From: Saccharopolyspora_D taberi
Lineage (GTDB): Bacteria > Actinomycetota > Actinomycetes > Mycobacteriales > Pseudonocardiaceae
Reading direction: 5' to 3'
DNA length: 64,000 nucleotides
Assembly (NCBI RefSeq): GCF_039534165.1
Contig: NZ_BAAAUX010000024.1
Span: forward strand, 58,720-122,719
The notes beneath the pieces were generated by a model. That model did no database searches. It saw nothing but the letters and a program-made list of their open reading frames with translations, and had not been told where the DNA came from. Below are positions 33,770-41,074 of this stretch, piece by piece (within the stretch, counting starts at the first letter, position 1; each line of letters begins with the position of its first letter). The position numbers and the translations under genes were made by a program.

Positions 33770-34027
33770 ATGACCGACAAACCGCAGTGCGCGGAGATCC
33801 CCGCGAGCGAGGGCCTGGAGCCCGAAGTGATCCCTTTCATTCTCGCCCTGATCGACGACCGGCCCAACATCGACGACGTCGTGGAAGTGGTGGCGACCGG
33901 AAAGCTCGCAGTCGTCAAAGAGATCTACAAGAACTTCCACCACGTCATGTTCCACCTGAAGTTCGACGACGGGCCGATCGTTCCGTATCGCCGCGACGAA
34001 GTGCGGCTCAAGGAGCGCGCCCGGTAG
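33770..34027 (+). CDS. Small array protein, 85 aa, unknown
   Basis: 85 residues. N-terminal helix IPASEGLEPEVIPFILALID, then VVEVVATGKLAVVKEIYKNF and HHVMFHLKFDDGPIVPYRRD, ending basic. Compact alpha/beta protein. ATG at 33770 after GGACGAAGGAA. No family recognised. Confidence 0.72.
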   Translation: MTDKPQCAEIPASEGLEPEVIPFILALIDDRPNIDDVVEVVATGKLAVVKEIYKNFHHVMFHLKFDDGPIVPYRRDEVRLKERAR

Positions 34028-34031
34028 CGCC

Positions 34032-34089
34032 GTTGAGACACGCCGTGCGTCTCGGGCATCCGTCCCGAGACGTGCGGTGTCCCAACGGA
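34032..34089 (+). repeat. Intercistronic hairpin copy 7
   Basis: 58 bases. Outer arms GTTGAGACAC / GTGTCCCAAC and the GCCGTG / TGCGG loop are kept, but the inner stem is a third type, CGTCTCGGG / CCCGAGACG. Four bases after the previous stop, 17 before the next start. Confidence 0.9.
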
Positions 34090-34106
34090 CTGGAAGGGGA
34101 ACGACA

Positions 34107-34508
34107 ATGACCGAGAGCAAGACAAGCGCTCCCGACGCGACGGACGAAACTCCCCGCTGCCAGCGGGAAGGCGAGACCCACCGCCCGGACGACTCGCCGG
34201 ACGGGGGCAACCGTTGCAAGTACTGCGGCCGACCGACCACATGGACCGGACCCGGCATGTACGACTGGGAGATCAGCGAGGACGCCGAGCTGCCGGAACC
34301 GGTCGACCGGTTTCTGACCGCGTGGGCGGTCTCCGAGGTATCGAGCGATGTCGCCAGCAGGCTCACCTGCGGTGAAGTCGAGGCGCTATGCGGACTGTTC
34401 GAGCACTTCGACCGGCCCGACCTCGCCGAGAAGTGGCGCGAGGACCACGCCGACGGCGACACCAGCCCGGAAGACCGTCACTACCGAGGCAATGACGGGG
34501 GCAACTGA
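34107..34508 (+). CDS. Small array protein with CxxC, 133 aa
   Basis: 133 residues, acidic. Contains RCKYCGRPTTW (CxxC) after a Cys/His-rich stretch, then a helical part WAVSEVSSDVASRLTCGEVE and ALCGLFEHFDRPDLAEKWRE. ATG preceded by GGAAGGGGAAC. Last gene of the array with an upstream hairpin. Probably zinc binding; function unknown. Confidence 0.72.
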   Translation: MTESKTSAPDATDETPRCQREGETHRPDDSPDGGNRCKYCGRPTTWTGPGMYDWEISEDAELPEPVDRFLTAWAVSEVSSDVASRLTCGEVEALCGLFEHFDRPDLAEKWREDHADGDTSPEDRHYRGNDGGN

Positions 34509-34511
34509 GCT

Positions 34512-34721
34512 GTGATCGCTAGGGCGTTCTTCGCAACCCTCCTTATTGGCCTGCTCATCGCCGCCGCGCTCGCTGAAGGACCGATCGGAAGCCAGACCAC
34601 GATCGTGCCCACCCTGACCGAGCCCGACCGGACGGAAGAGGACGAACCTGGCTGGGACTGCCGCACGATGGGCAACAGATTGTGCGGTCCCGGCTCTGAG
34701 TCCAAGACATCGCGGCGGTAG
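34512..34721 (+). CDS. Secreted or membrane-anchored small protein, 69 aa
   Basis: GTG start three bases after the previous stop. The first 22 residues (IARAFFATLLIGLLIAAALA) form a signal peptide or membrane span, then a polar acidic tail with two Cys (WDCRTMGNRLCGPG). It could be an exported phage protein acting at the envelope; function unknown. Followed by a strong terminator. Confidence 0.65.
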   Translation: MIARAFFATLLIGLLIAAALAEGPIGSQTTIVPTLTEPDRTEEDEPGWDCRTMGNRLCGPGSESKTSRR

Positions 34722-34740
34722 ACGACTTCGAGTCCGGATG

Positions 34741-34789
34741 AACGGCCCGGCAGCATCCACGACGGTTGTTGCCGGGCCGTTTTTCTTTG
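34741..34789 (+). terminator. Intrinsic terminator of the small-gene array
   Basis: AACGGCCCGGCA (34741-34752) pairs with TGCCGGGCCGTT (34770-34781) and is followed by a T-rich tract (TTTTTCTTT). A textbook rho-independent terminator 20 bases after the last rightward gene. Confidence 0.93.
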
Positions 34790-34801
34790 TCCGGCCCCCG
34801 G

Positions 34802-35227
34802 TCAGTCGTCGGAGCTGGAACCGCTCCGCTTCGACGAACCCGAGCTTCGGTCGCTGGTGTTCCTGCGGCCAGGGTCGGAGTCGCTGTCGCCCTTCTTCGA
34901 GTCCGAGCCGCTGCGCTTCCGCGACGAGCCGGAATCCGAGTCGCTGTCGCGCTTCCGAGACGAGCCAGAGTCCGAGCCGCTGTCGCTGTCACGCTTCTTC
35001 CGCGAGCCCGAGCCGGAGTCGCTGTCCTTCGAGTCGCTGTCGCGGTCCTTGGAGCCCGAGTCGCTGTCGCGCTTCCGCGAGCCGGAACCCGAGTCGCTGT
35101 CGCCGCTTCGCTTGCTGGACGATCCGGAGTCGGAGCGACCACCGCTCGACCGGGACGAGCCCGAGTCGCTGTCGGAGCTGCTGCCCGAGGTCTTGCGGTC
35201 CTTGCTGTCGCTTTCGTCGGCGGTCAT
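34802..35227 (-). CDS. Ser/Asp/Arg/Lys repeat protein, 141 aa
   Basis: An extreme low-complexity protein: nearly all Ser, Asp, Gly, Lys and Arg in SDSGS/RKRDSDSGS units, with no hydrophobic core. It is surely disordered. The ATG has GGGAGG upstream, supporting reality. It converges on the array across the terminator. Such SD/SR-like tracts occur in surface-adhesin linkers and RNA-binding tails, but nothing else is attached here. Function unknown. Confidence 0.65.
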   Translation of the reverse strand: MTADESDSKDRKTSGSSSDSDSGSSRSSGGRSDSGSSSKRSGDSDSGSGSRKRDSDSGSKDRDSDSKDSDSGSGSRKKRDSDSGSDSGSSRKRDSDSDSGSSRKRSGSDSKKGDSDSDPGRRNTSDRSSGSSKRSGSSSDD

Positions 35228-35352
35228 GTGTCATGCCTCCCGTGACGTTGGTGTCATGCCGTATTCAGTTCTCAGTTCGTGTTGCCCCGCCCACATGCCG
35301 GGGCTCTGTATTCGGCGGACAAGCGCGGGCGCGGCCAGGGAGCATCGGGCTC

Positions 35353-35553
35353 GTGAGCCACTTCGCCTACGAGCAGAGCCAGCAAGCCGCACGCGACTAC
35401 GACTTCGACACGCTGGTGATGGCGGCGATACGCCGTGCCGACAGCACCAACGCGGAGATCCTGTGGCGCGTTTTCCCCGAGATCGCCGACGAACTACAGC
35501 AGCGCTACGACGCCCCCGGTGGGTTCCTCCCTGGAGAGGCCGGCGTGCGGTAA
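35353..35553 (+). CDS. Small conserved-looking protein, 66 aa
   Basis: 66 residues from GTG at 35353. The pattern YDFDTLVMAAIRRADSTNAE and LWRVFPEIADELQQRYDAPG plus GFLPGE resembles small proteins common in actinophages and integrative elements. Helical, no catalytic motif. CAGGGAG lies about 10 bases upstream. Function unknown. Confidence 0.65.
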   Translation: MSHFAYEQSQQAARDYDFDTLVMAAIRRADSTNAEILWRVFPEIADELQQRYDAPGGFLPGEAGVR

Positions 35554-35657
35554 GAAAGGGCCTGGGCCGGGGACTCGCGGTGATCAGCCGAGAGAACGCC
35601 CCGTCAACCAGGCTGGGCGACCCGCCAGGGACGTTGCCGCACTCTGTTAGTGCGTTG

Positions 35658-35750
35658 GGTGTGGCGGGGAGCCCGAGCGCACACGCGGGGGATCGAACCC
35701 CAAGCCCCCGCAGGGACTTACCTGCCTTATCAGGTACGCAGCGGCACACC
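35658..35750. ncRNA. Cloverleaf-like structured element, possible ncRNA
   Basis: A 93-base stretch closed by GGTGTG / CACACC that contains three consecutive hairpins: GGGG-ATCGAA-CCCC, AAGCCCC-CGCA-GGGACTT and TACCTG-CCTTAT-CAGGTA. On the minus strand the first reads GGGGTTCGATCCCC, like a tRNA T arm, but an acceptor stem and a proper 7-base anticodon loop cannot be fitted, so it is not called a tRNA. Strand not determined. Confidence 0.4.
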
Positions 35751-35935
35751 AGCCCAGCAGCTATAGAACCGCCCGAAGGGTCCGTGGCGACGTAACGGGT
35801 CAGCCTGGGCCTTCCCTTGCTCTGTCCGTTGTGGCCAGAACTCGCCGCTATGACCGCTGGCGCTGGTGGCGGTGCGGGCCTGCGGCCCGCGATGCCCTGT
35901 TACTGGTGCGGAAGCGGGAACAGGGCCGTTGGCGT

Positions 35936-36322
35936 TCAGACCGTCCGCGGAGCATGTCCCGTCTCCCACATCTCGGTCTGCTCTGCGATTCCGCAGAGTT
36001 CGTCTGCGCGGCTGGACAGTCGGTGGACGTCGTCCATCCTCGCGTAGTACTCATCGTGACTCATGTTCCGAGGCGCGAAGCCGCACAGTTCGTCGGCGGA
36101 CATGTCGGCCTGCGTGGGCTCAACGAACCCGCGCTCGATCTCGATCCTGCGCCACATCCGCGTGGCCTGCCGCCGCAGTTCGGCGGCGGACGCGCGATAG
36201 AGATAAGGCACCGGGACCATCCCGGTGTCGCCGAGCACGCATCGAGTCCGGCATGCAGGGTTCGCGTTGATGCTTGCGACGACGCAGGCTCCAGTCGCGT
36301 AGCAACCACCGTTGTCTTGCAT
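35936..36322 (-). CDS. Cys-rich phage protein, 128 aa
   Basis: 128 residues from ATG at 36322, which has GGGAGGGAT upstream; the longer frame is not supported. N-terminal half QDNGGCYATGACVVASINAN and ACRTRCVLGDTG has four Cys; the second half is helical and charged (AAELRRQATRMWRRIEIERG, MSHDEYYARMDDVHRLSSRA). Possibly zinc binding. Between the structured element and the iteron field. No family recognised. Confidence 0.65.
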   Translation of the reverse strand: MQDNGGCYATGACVVASINANPACRTRCVLGDTGMVPVPYLYRASAAELRRQATRMWRRIEIERGFVEPTQADMSADELCGFAPRNMSHDEYYARMDDVHRLSSRADELCGIAEQTEMWETGHAPRTV

Positions 36323-36612
36323 ATCCCTCCCTTCGGAGGTCGTCGGAGCTTCATCCGGCAAGTGAGACGCCGCGCCATCAACCGACCACGCGGCATAGAC
36401 GGCGGCGTGGAGCCCTTTACGGGACGGCGCGGCGAACGGGCCGGGGGACGCACGCGGGGCACGGGCGAGGTTCGACCCCGGCAGGCGGGCGGAGTGCACG
36501 CCCTCGCCCTAGTAATGGGTGCTGTAGCCGGGAATTGGGCACACCTGCATCTGTGACCTGCGACACATTCGGGAAGTTGGCCCCCAAGCCGAACCGGTAG
36601 GGGTGCTTGCAC

Positions 36613-36917
36613 CGTAACGAGCAACGAAGAGAGTTACGGTTTGCCGAAGCTGTGACCAGTACAGTTACGCCAGTTACGATAGTTACGCTCTCCGGTGAGG
36701 CCCCTTGGCAGAGGGGGGCATCTCTCTTCTATTTAATTAATAGAAGAGAGTAGATAAGAGCACGAGCCCGCGCCGCGATCACGGACTGTGACCGGAAACG
36801 GCTTCGAGGCGGGCGCGCCCCGAATGGCCGTAACAGCCGTAACTGATGTAACCGTGCAGCGCACAGGAGAGTTTGGGCGTAACACGCAAAGGCTGCTGTT
36901 ACGCCCGTAGCTGTAAC
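36613..36917. repeat. GTTACG/CGTAAC iteron field
   Basis: About eleven copies of GTTACG or its complement (some TGTAAC) in 305 bases. Three direct copies spaced 9 bp (36664, 36673, 36682) mirror three inverse copies also spaced 9 bp (36829, 36838, 36847); further copies at 36613, 36633, 36878, 36898 and 36912. The last ones form perfect dyads, e.g. GGGCGTAAC / GTTACGCCC (36875-36906). The field is non-coding. It looks like a replication-origin or multi-operator region. Confidence 0.75.
36722..36750. repeat. AT-rich perfect palindrome inside the iteron field
   Basis: CTCTCTTCTATT / AATAGAAGAGAG with a 5-base loop (TAATT). It stands out in a high-GC genome and lies between the two mirrored iteron triplets. 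Could be a bidirectional terminator, a melting element of an origin or a protein-bound dyad. Confidence 0.7.
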
Positions 36918-36962
36918 AGCGCTCCTATACCTCCCGGAATAGGACCATTCCATCACTAAGAG

Positions 36963-38543
36963 TCACCAATAGGCGGCCGGGTTGGTTTCATCATGACCTT
37001 GCGCAGCGAGCACGTCGTCGGTGAAGCCTGGCGCATCGAACGACAGACGATCGTCCAGCAGTAGCCCGTCACCGGGCCTTCCGAGGACGGAGACCTTCAC
37101 TCCGCGCTCCATAAGGATCTTCCGGCGCGCGGGCCAGTCGCTAGAGTTCCACTCCTCGGCATACGTGATGTCCGTTTCCTCATAGCGCACGCCTGGCGAC
37201 CTCGACGGCAAGGCCCGAAGAGCTTCGAGCCGCTTCTCAATCTTTGCGTACTGCTCACGGTATCGAGCCCGCCCCTGCTCCCCTCGGAAGAGACCGCCCT
37301 CATACCTGTCACGCTCCAGCTCGCTCAGAGTCTCTTCAAGCTCCTTGATCTCTCCCTGGTGATCTTCGCCGGGGTCTTCGATCGCGATCGTCATCTTGCG
37401 ATCTCCGACCAGTTCGAGGAACTTCCTGGAGACGTATTCCTCTGCATCAACCTCAGTAACCGAGCAACCTTCGCAGTCCGCGAGTCCGCGGTACCTCGAC
37501 GTGCAGCGATACGAAACGTGTCTTCCTCTCGATCTCGCTCCGTCCGACGTGTTCCGGTAAAGGCGACCGTCACAGAGCCCACAAAACATCACACCAAGCA
37601 GCGGCGCGGTGCCGCTCCGTCTCTTCCGCTCGGGAAGCTGATTCTTATCGAGCGCTGCCTGAAGAGCACGGAATTCTTGGTCCGAGACCAGCGGTTCCCC
37701 ATACCGCAGCGGCAAGCCATCATCTCCGCGTACGGGTTGCCCCTCGTGCAAGACGTAGGACCGTAACGAGTCAGACCGAAGGATTATCGTGAGAGTGCGC
37801 GGATGCCACTTCCCGGACTCTTGGCGTTTGGGCGCTCGCCTCTGTTGCTCCGTTCCTGTCTCTGCGGCCCTGCGCTGTCGGATCGTCGCTTGTGGTCCAG
37901 GAATGTTGCGCTTGTTGAAGTCGCGACAGATGGACAGGATCGACTGTCCATCTGTCGCACGTTCTACCGCCTCCCGAACGATGGGCGCAGTCTCCGGGTC
38001 TGGCTCCAGTGCATAGCCCTGTCCTGAAGGGTGCTTGCACTTCCGGTATCCGTATGGAAGTCGACCAGCGCCCCACCGCGCGATTCGCCGCATGTACTCC
38101 CGTGCACCTGACACGCGGCTGCTGATGGCCTGCGCTTCCATCTCTGCGAACACGGCAAGTAGAACGCCGAAGGCCCTGCCGAGCGGAGTAGAGAAGTCAA
38201 TATTCGGGTCCAGGCAGACGAGCTTCTTACCGTGGTCCTCGGCCCACTTCAGCAGCGCTACGAAGTCGTGGATGTCACGAGCGACACGGTCGACGGACCG
38301 GAAGATCAATGCATCGAAGGATTCCGGTTCGCGCAACCACGCCCCCAGCTCGGGGCGATCCCACGGGCCATTCTTCGACGCCGATACGTCCGGGTCTTCT
38401 GCATACCCAACGACCGTCATCCCCTGCCGCGCTGCCTCAGCTTCGCCCCGCGTTCGCTGACTGTCGGGGCTCGTCGTCACCTCGGTGAGTACGGAGATCC
38501 GACCTGCGATGAGAGCGCGCTGTTCAACTTTCGTGCTGGTCAC
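36963..38543 (-). CDS. int: Large serine integrase
   Basis: A 526-residue site-specific recombinase. Catalytic resolvase domain at 1-160 (GRISVLTEVTTSPDSQRTRG with the active-site Ser, SVDRVARDIHDFVALL), recombinase domain in the middle (GRLPYGYRKCKHPSGQGYAL), zinc ribbon about 310-365 (VMFCGLCDGRLYR ... CEGC) and the coiled coil typical of large serine integrases (EIKELEETLSELERDRYEGG). GTG start with AAGGG upstream. It integrates the phage at attB and, with the Gp3-like factor, should excise it. Its 5' end is about 35 bases from the truncated glycosylase gene. Confidence 0.95.
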   Translation of the reverse strand: MTSTKVEQRALIAGRISVLTEVTTSPDSQRTRGEAEAARQGMTVVGYAEDPDVSASKNGPWDRPELGAWLREPESFDALIFRSVDRVARDIHDFVALLKWAEDHGKKLVCLDPNIDFSTPLGRAFGVLLAVFAEMEAQAISSRVSGAREYMRRIARWGAGRLPYGYRKCKHPSGQGYALEPDPETAPIVREAVERATDGQSILSICRDFNKRNIPGPQATIRQRRAAETGTEQQRRAPKRQESGKWHPRTLTIILRSDSLRSYVLHEGQPVRGDDGLPLRYGEPLVSDQEFRALQAALDKNQLPERKRRSGTAPLLGVMFCGLCDGRLYRNTSDGARSRGRHVSYRCTSRYRGLADCEGCSVTEVDAEEYVSRKFLELVGDRKMTIAIEDPGEDHQGEIKELEETLSELERDRYEGGLFRGEQGRARYREQYAKIEKRLEALRALPSRSPGVRYEETDITYAEEWNSSDWPARRKILMERGVKVSVLGRPGDGLLLDDRLSFDAPGFTDDVLAAQGHDETNPAAYW

Positions 38544-38595
38544 ACCCTTGATCGTAGTCCGTAAATCCGTTCACTTCTAGTGGCTGACGTGGTAG
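38544..38595. other. Prophage right attachment junction
   Basis: The stretch between the integrase start and the glycosylase codons for GCYHVS. In phiC31-type phages attP lies just upstream of int, so the crossover should be here, with the host side starting at or near the GTC-AGC codons (about 38583). The matching left junction is not in the window, so the core dinucleotide cannot be defined. Confidence 0.65.
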
Positions 38596-39257
38596 CAGCC
38601 GAGGACGTGCAGCTCGGTGCCACCGTCGGCCGCTTCGAGGACGGCGTGGGCGTTGTGGCCGAACTTCGGGCGGGGCGCGGGGACCTGCCAGGCCGCGCGG
38701 CCCAGCACCGGCAGCGCGGCCTGCCAGCCGAAGGCGCCGAGGACGACGACCACGCGCAGCGTCGGGCGCATCAGTTCCAGTTCCCGCGCGAGCCATGATC
38801 CGCAGGTGTCCCGCTCGGCGGGGGTGGGTTTGTTCGCCGGTGGTGCGCAGTGCACCGGGGCCGTGATCCGGGTGCCGAGCAGTTCCAGACCGTCCTCGAT
38901 GGAGTGCGCCTCGGGCTGCGAGGCCAGGCCGACGTCGTACAGGGCGCGGTAGAGCACGTCGCCGGAGCGGTCGCCGGTGAACATCCGGCCGGTGCGGTTG
39001 GCGCCGTGCGCCGCCGGGGCGAGGCCGATGATCGCGATCCGGGCGTCGACCGGGCCGAATCCCGGCACCGGCCTGCCCCAGTACTGCTGGTCGCGGAACG
39101 CGGCGCGCTTGACCCGCGCGACCTCCTCGCGCCACTCCACCAACCGGGGACACGCGGTGCAGCGGACGAGCAGGGCGTCGAGTTCCGGCACGGTCCGGGC
39201 ACCACCGGCCGCGGCAGCGGGGTCGGTCAGCGGATCGCTGATCAGGCGCGAGCGCAT
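38577..39257 (-). pseudogene. Uracil-DNA glycosylase (family 5 type), 3' end cut off by the prophage
   Basis: 226 residues remain. The N-terminal Cys (VRCTACPRLVEW), the active-site stretch IIGLAPAAHGANRTGRMFTG, and the further Fe-S ligand region (VHCAPPANKPTPAERDTCGS) are intact. The frame reads ...VLGCYHVSH and stops, whereas family members continue YHVSxxNT followed by about 25 more residues including the second active-site loop. The loss coincides with the phage boundary. The enzyme removes uracil and deaminated bases; the remaining protein is probably inactive. Confidence 0.85.
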
Positions 39258-39444
39258 GACCGCCAGCCTCCCAGAACCCGCCGGAAGACCGCACCGCGAC
39301 CGGCCGGTCCAAAAAACTCCAACAAATCAGCATCCCGCGCTGGACAAATGTTTTTACGACCGGGAAATCGCACCCCCGATCCATTCGGTCCGGTACCGGA
39401 CAAGCCGGACCTGCACCCGCCCGGAGGCACGTAAAGTGCGAAGC

Positions 39445-40914
39445 ATGGCAGCCAGCGAAGCGAACTCCGACGACACCGCCAGGGAAGCGACCACCCCCGC
39501 CGAACCTGTCGACGATCTGGTCAGCACCCACCACTCGATCACCGTGGACGGGACCGAACTGGCCTACACCGCCACCACCGGCCGGATCGTGCTGCGGGAG
39601 GAGGTGCTCGCCGACGGCAAGTTCAAGGGCTTCAAGCCCAAGGCCGAGGTGTTCCTGACCTCCTACGTCGCCGACGCCGAGCCCGGCGACCGCCCGGTGA
39701 CCTTCGCGTTCAACGGCGGCCCGGGTTCGTCGAGCGTGTGGCTGCACCTCGGGCTGCTGGGCCCGCGCCGGGTGCTCTCCGGTGACGCGGGCGACCTCGC
39801 TCCCCCGCCGTACGGGCTGGCGGACAACCCGGAAACCCTGCTGGCGCACAGCGATCTGGTGTTCATCGACCCGGTGTCGACCGGGTACTCGCGGGCCGTC
39901 GAGGAGGGAGAGCCCGCCGACTTCCACGGCTACGCCAGGGACATCGAGTCGATCGCCGAGGTGATCCGGCTGTGGACCTCGCGCAACAACCGCTGGATGT
40001 CGCCGAAGTACCTGGCGGGCGAGTCGTACGGAACGCTGCGCGCGGCGGCGCTGGCAGAGCACCTGCAGAACCGCCACGGCCTCTACCCGAACGGCCTGCT
40101 GCTGATCTCGTCGGTGCTCGACATGGGCACGATCCGGTTCACCGACGGCAACGACCAGCCCTACGCGCTCTACCTGCCGACCTACGCCGCGATCGCGCAC
40201 TACCACGGCAAGCACGGCGACCGGCCGCTGCGCGAGGTCGTCGCCGAGGCCGAGGAGTTCGCCTCCGGCGACTACCCGCTGGCGCTCGCACGCGGCGCGC
40301 GCCTGCCCGCGGACGAGCGCGCGGACATCGTCCGCCGCACGGCACGGCTGACCGGGCTTACCGAGGACTACGTCGACCGGGCCAACCTGCGCATCGAGCA
40401 CATCCGGTTCTTCACCGAGCTGCTGCGCGACGAGCGCCGCACCGTCGGCCGGATGGACGGCCGCTTCACCGGATGGGAACCGGACGCGGCCGGTGAGCAC
40501 TTCACCGACGACCCGAGCATCTCCGGCATCCGCGGCGCGTACGCGGCGGCGATCAACCACTACCTGCGCGCCGAACTCGACTACGTCAACGACCTCCCGT
40601 ACGAAACGCTGAGCAGCCGCGTGCAGCCCTGGTCGTACAAGGAGTTCGAGGGCGCGTCGGTGTCGGTGGTCGACAAGCTGAGCGCGGCGATGCGGTCGAA
40701 CCCGCACCTCCGCGTCCACGTCGCCTGCGGCTACACCGACGGCGCGACCCCGCACTACGCGGCCGAGCACGTGCTGGCGCGGCTGACGATTCCCCCGCAG
40801 CTGCGGGAGAACATCGAGGTCCGCTACTACGAGGCCGGGCACATGATGTACGTGCACGAGCCCTCGCGGATCCAGCAGTCCGCCGACCTCGCCGAGTTCG
40901 TCCGGCGTTCGTAG
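39445..40914 (+). CDS. Peptidase S10, serine carboxypeptidase
   Basis: A 489-residue alpha/beta-hydrolase protease. FNGGPGSSSVWLH (oxyanion region, 90-101), nucleophile in GESYGT (S194), Asp in CGYTDGATP (D432) and His in YEAGHMMYVHEP (H466) form a complete triad; the pattern is the S10 family, which trims C-terminal residues and is mostly eukaryotic but present in actinomycetes. No signal peptide is evident, so it may act in the cytoplasm. ATG chosen at 39445; divergent from the glycosylase gene. Confidence 0.9.
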   Translation: MAASEANSDDTAREATTPAEPVDDLVSTHHSITVDGTELAYTATTGRIVLREEVLADGKFKGFKPKAEVFLTSYVADAEPGDRPVTFAFNGGPGSSSVWLHLGLLGPRRVLSGDAGDLAPPPYGLADNPETLLAHSDLVFIDPVSTGYSRAVEEGEPADFHGYARDIESIAEVIRLWTSRNNRWMSPKYLAGESYGTLRAAALAEHLQNRHGLYPNGLLLISSVLDMGTIRFTDGNDQPYALYLPTYAAIAHYHGKHGDRPLREVVAEAEEFASGDYPLALARGARLPADERADIVRRTARLTGLTEDYVDRANLRIEHIRFFTELLRDERRTVGRMDGRFTGWEPDAAGEHFTDDPSISGIRGAYAAAINHYLRAELDYVNDLPYETLSSRVQPWSYKEFEGASVSVVDKLSAAMRSNPHLRVHVACGYTDGATPHYAAEHVLARLTIPPQLRENIEVRYYEAGHMMYVHEPSRIQQSADLAEFVRRS

Positions 40915-40928
40915 CGGACCGTCGGCTC

Positions 40929-40956
40929 GCGGCCCCCGGTGCCCGCTGGGGGCCGC
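40929..40956 (+). terminator. Terminator hairpin after the carboxypeptidase
   Basis: GCGGCCCCC / GGGGGCCGC, 9 bp with a 10-base loop, 15 bases after the stop. No T tract. Confidence 0.55.
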
Positions 40957-41074
40957 GTCGCGTTCCTGGGGCACCGAGGCGGTAACGCCTGCCCGGGTTT
41001 GCCGAAATGGGTTATGAGTCCGGCGATGGGCCGGACACCTCAAACGCCCGCCAGGGGCGGAAAGCAAGGACACC

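Noticed and set aside
31518..34089. CRISPR array
   Set aside because: The repeated units are hairpins of 57-59 bases separated by complete genes of 230-450 bases, not short equal spacers, and no cas genes are present.
31518..34089. Seven rho-independent terminators
   Set aside because: None is followed by a T tract, while the end of the array does have a proper T-tract terminator at 34741-34789; the conserved internal loop would also be unnecessary.
35651..35770. Possible tRNA gene on the minus strand
   Set aside because: Only a T-arm-like hairpin fits. No 7-base-pair acceptor stem and no 5 bp stem with 7-base anticodon loop could be drawn, so kept only as a structured element.
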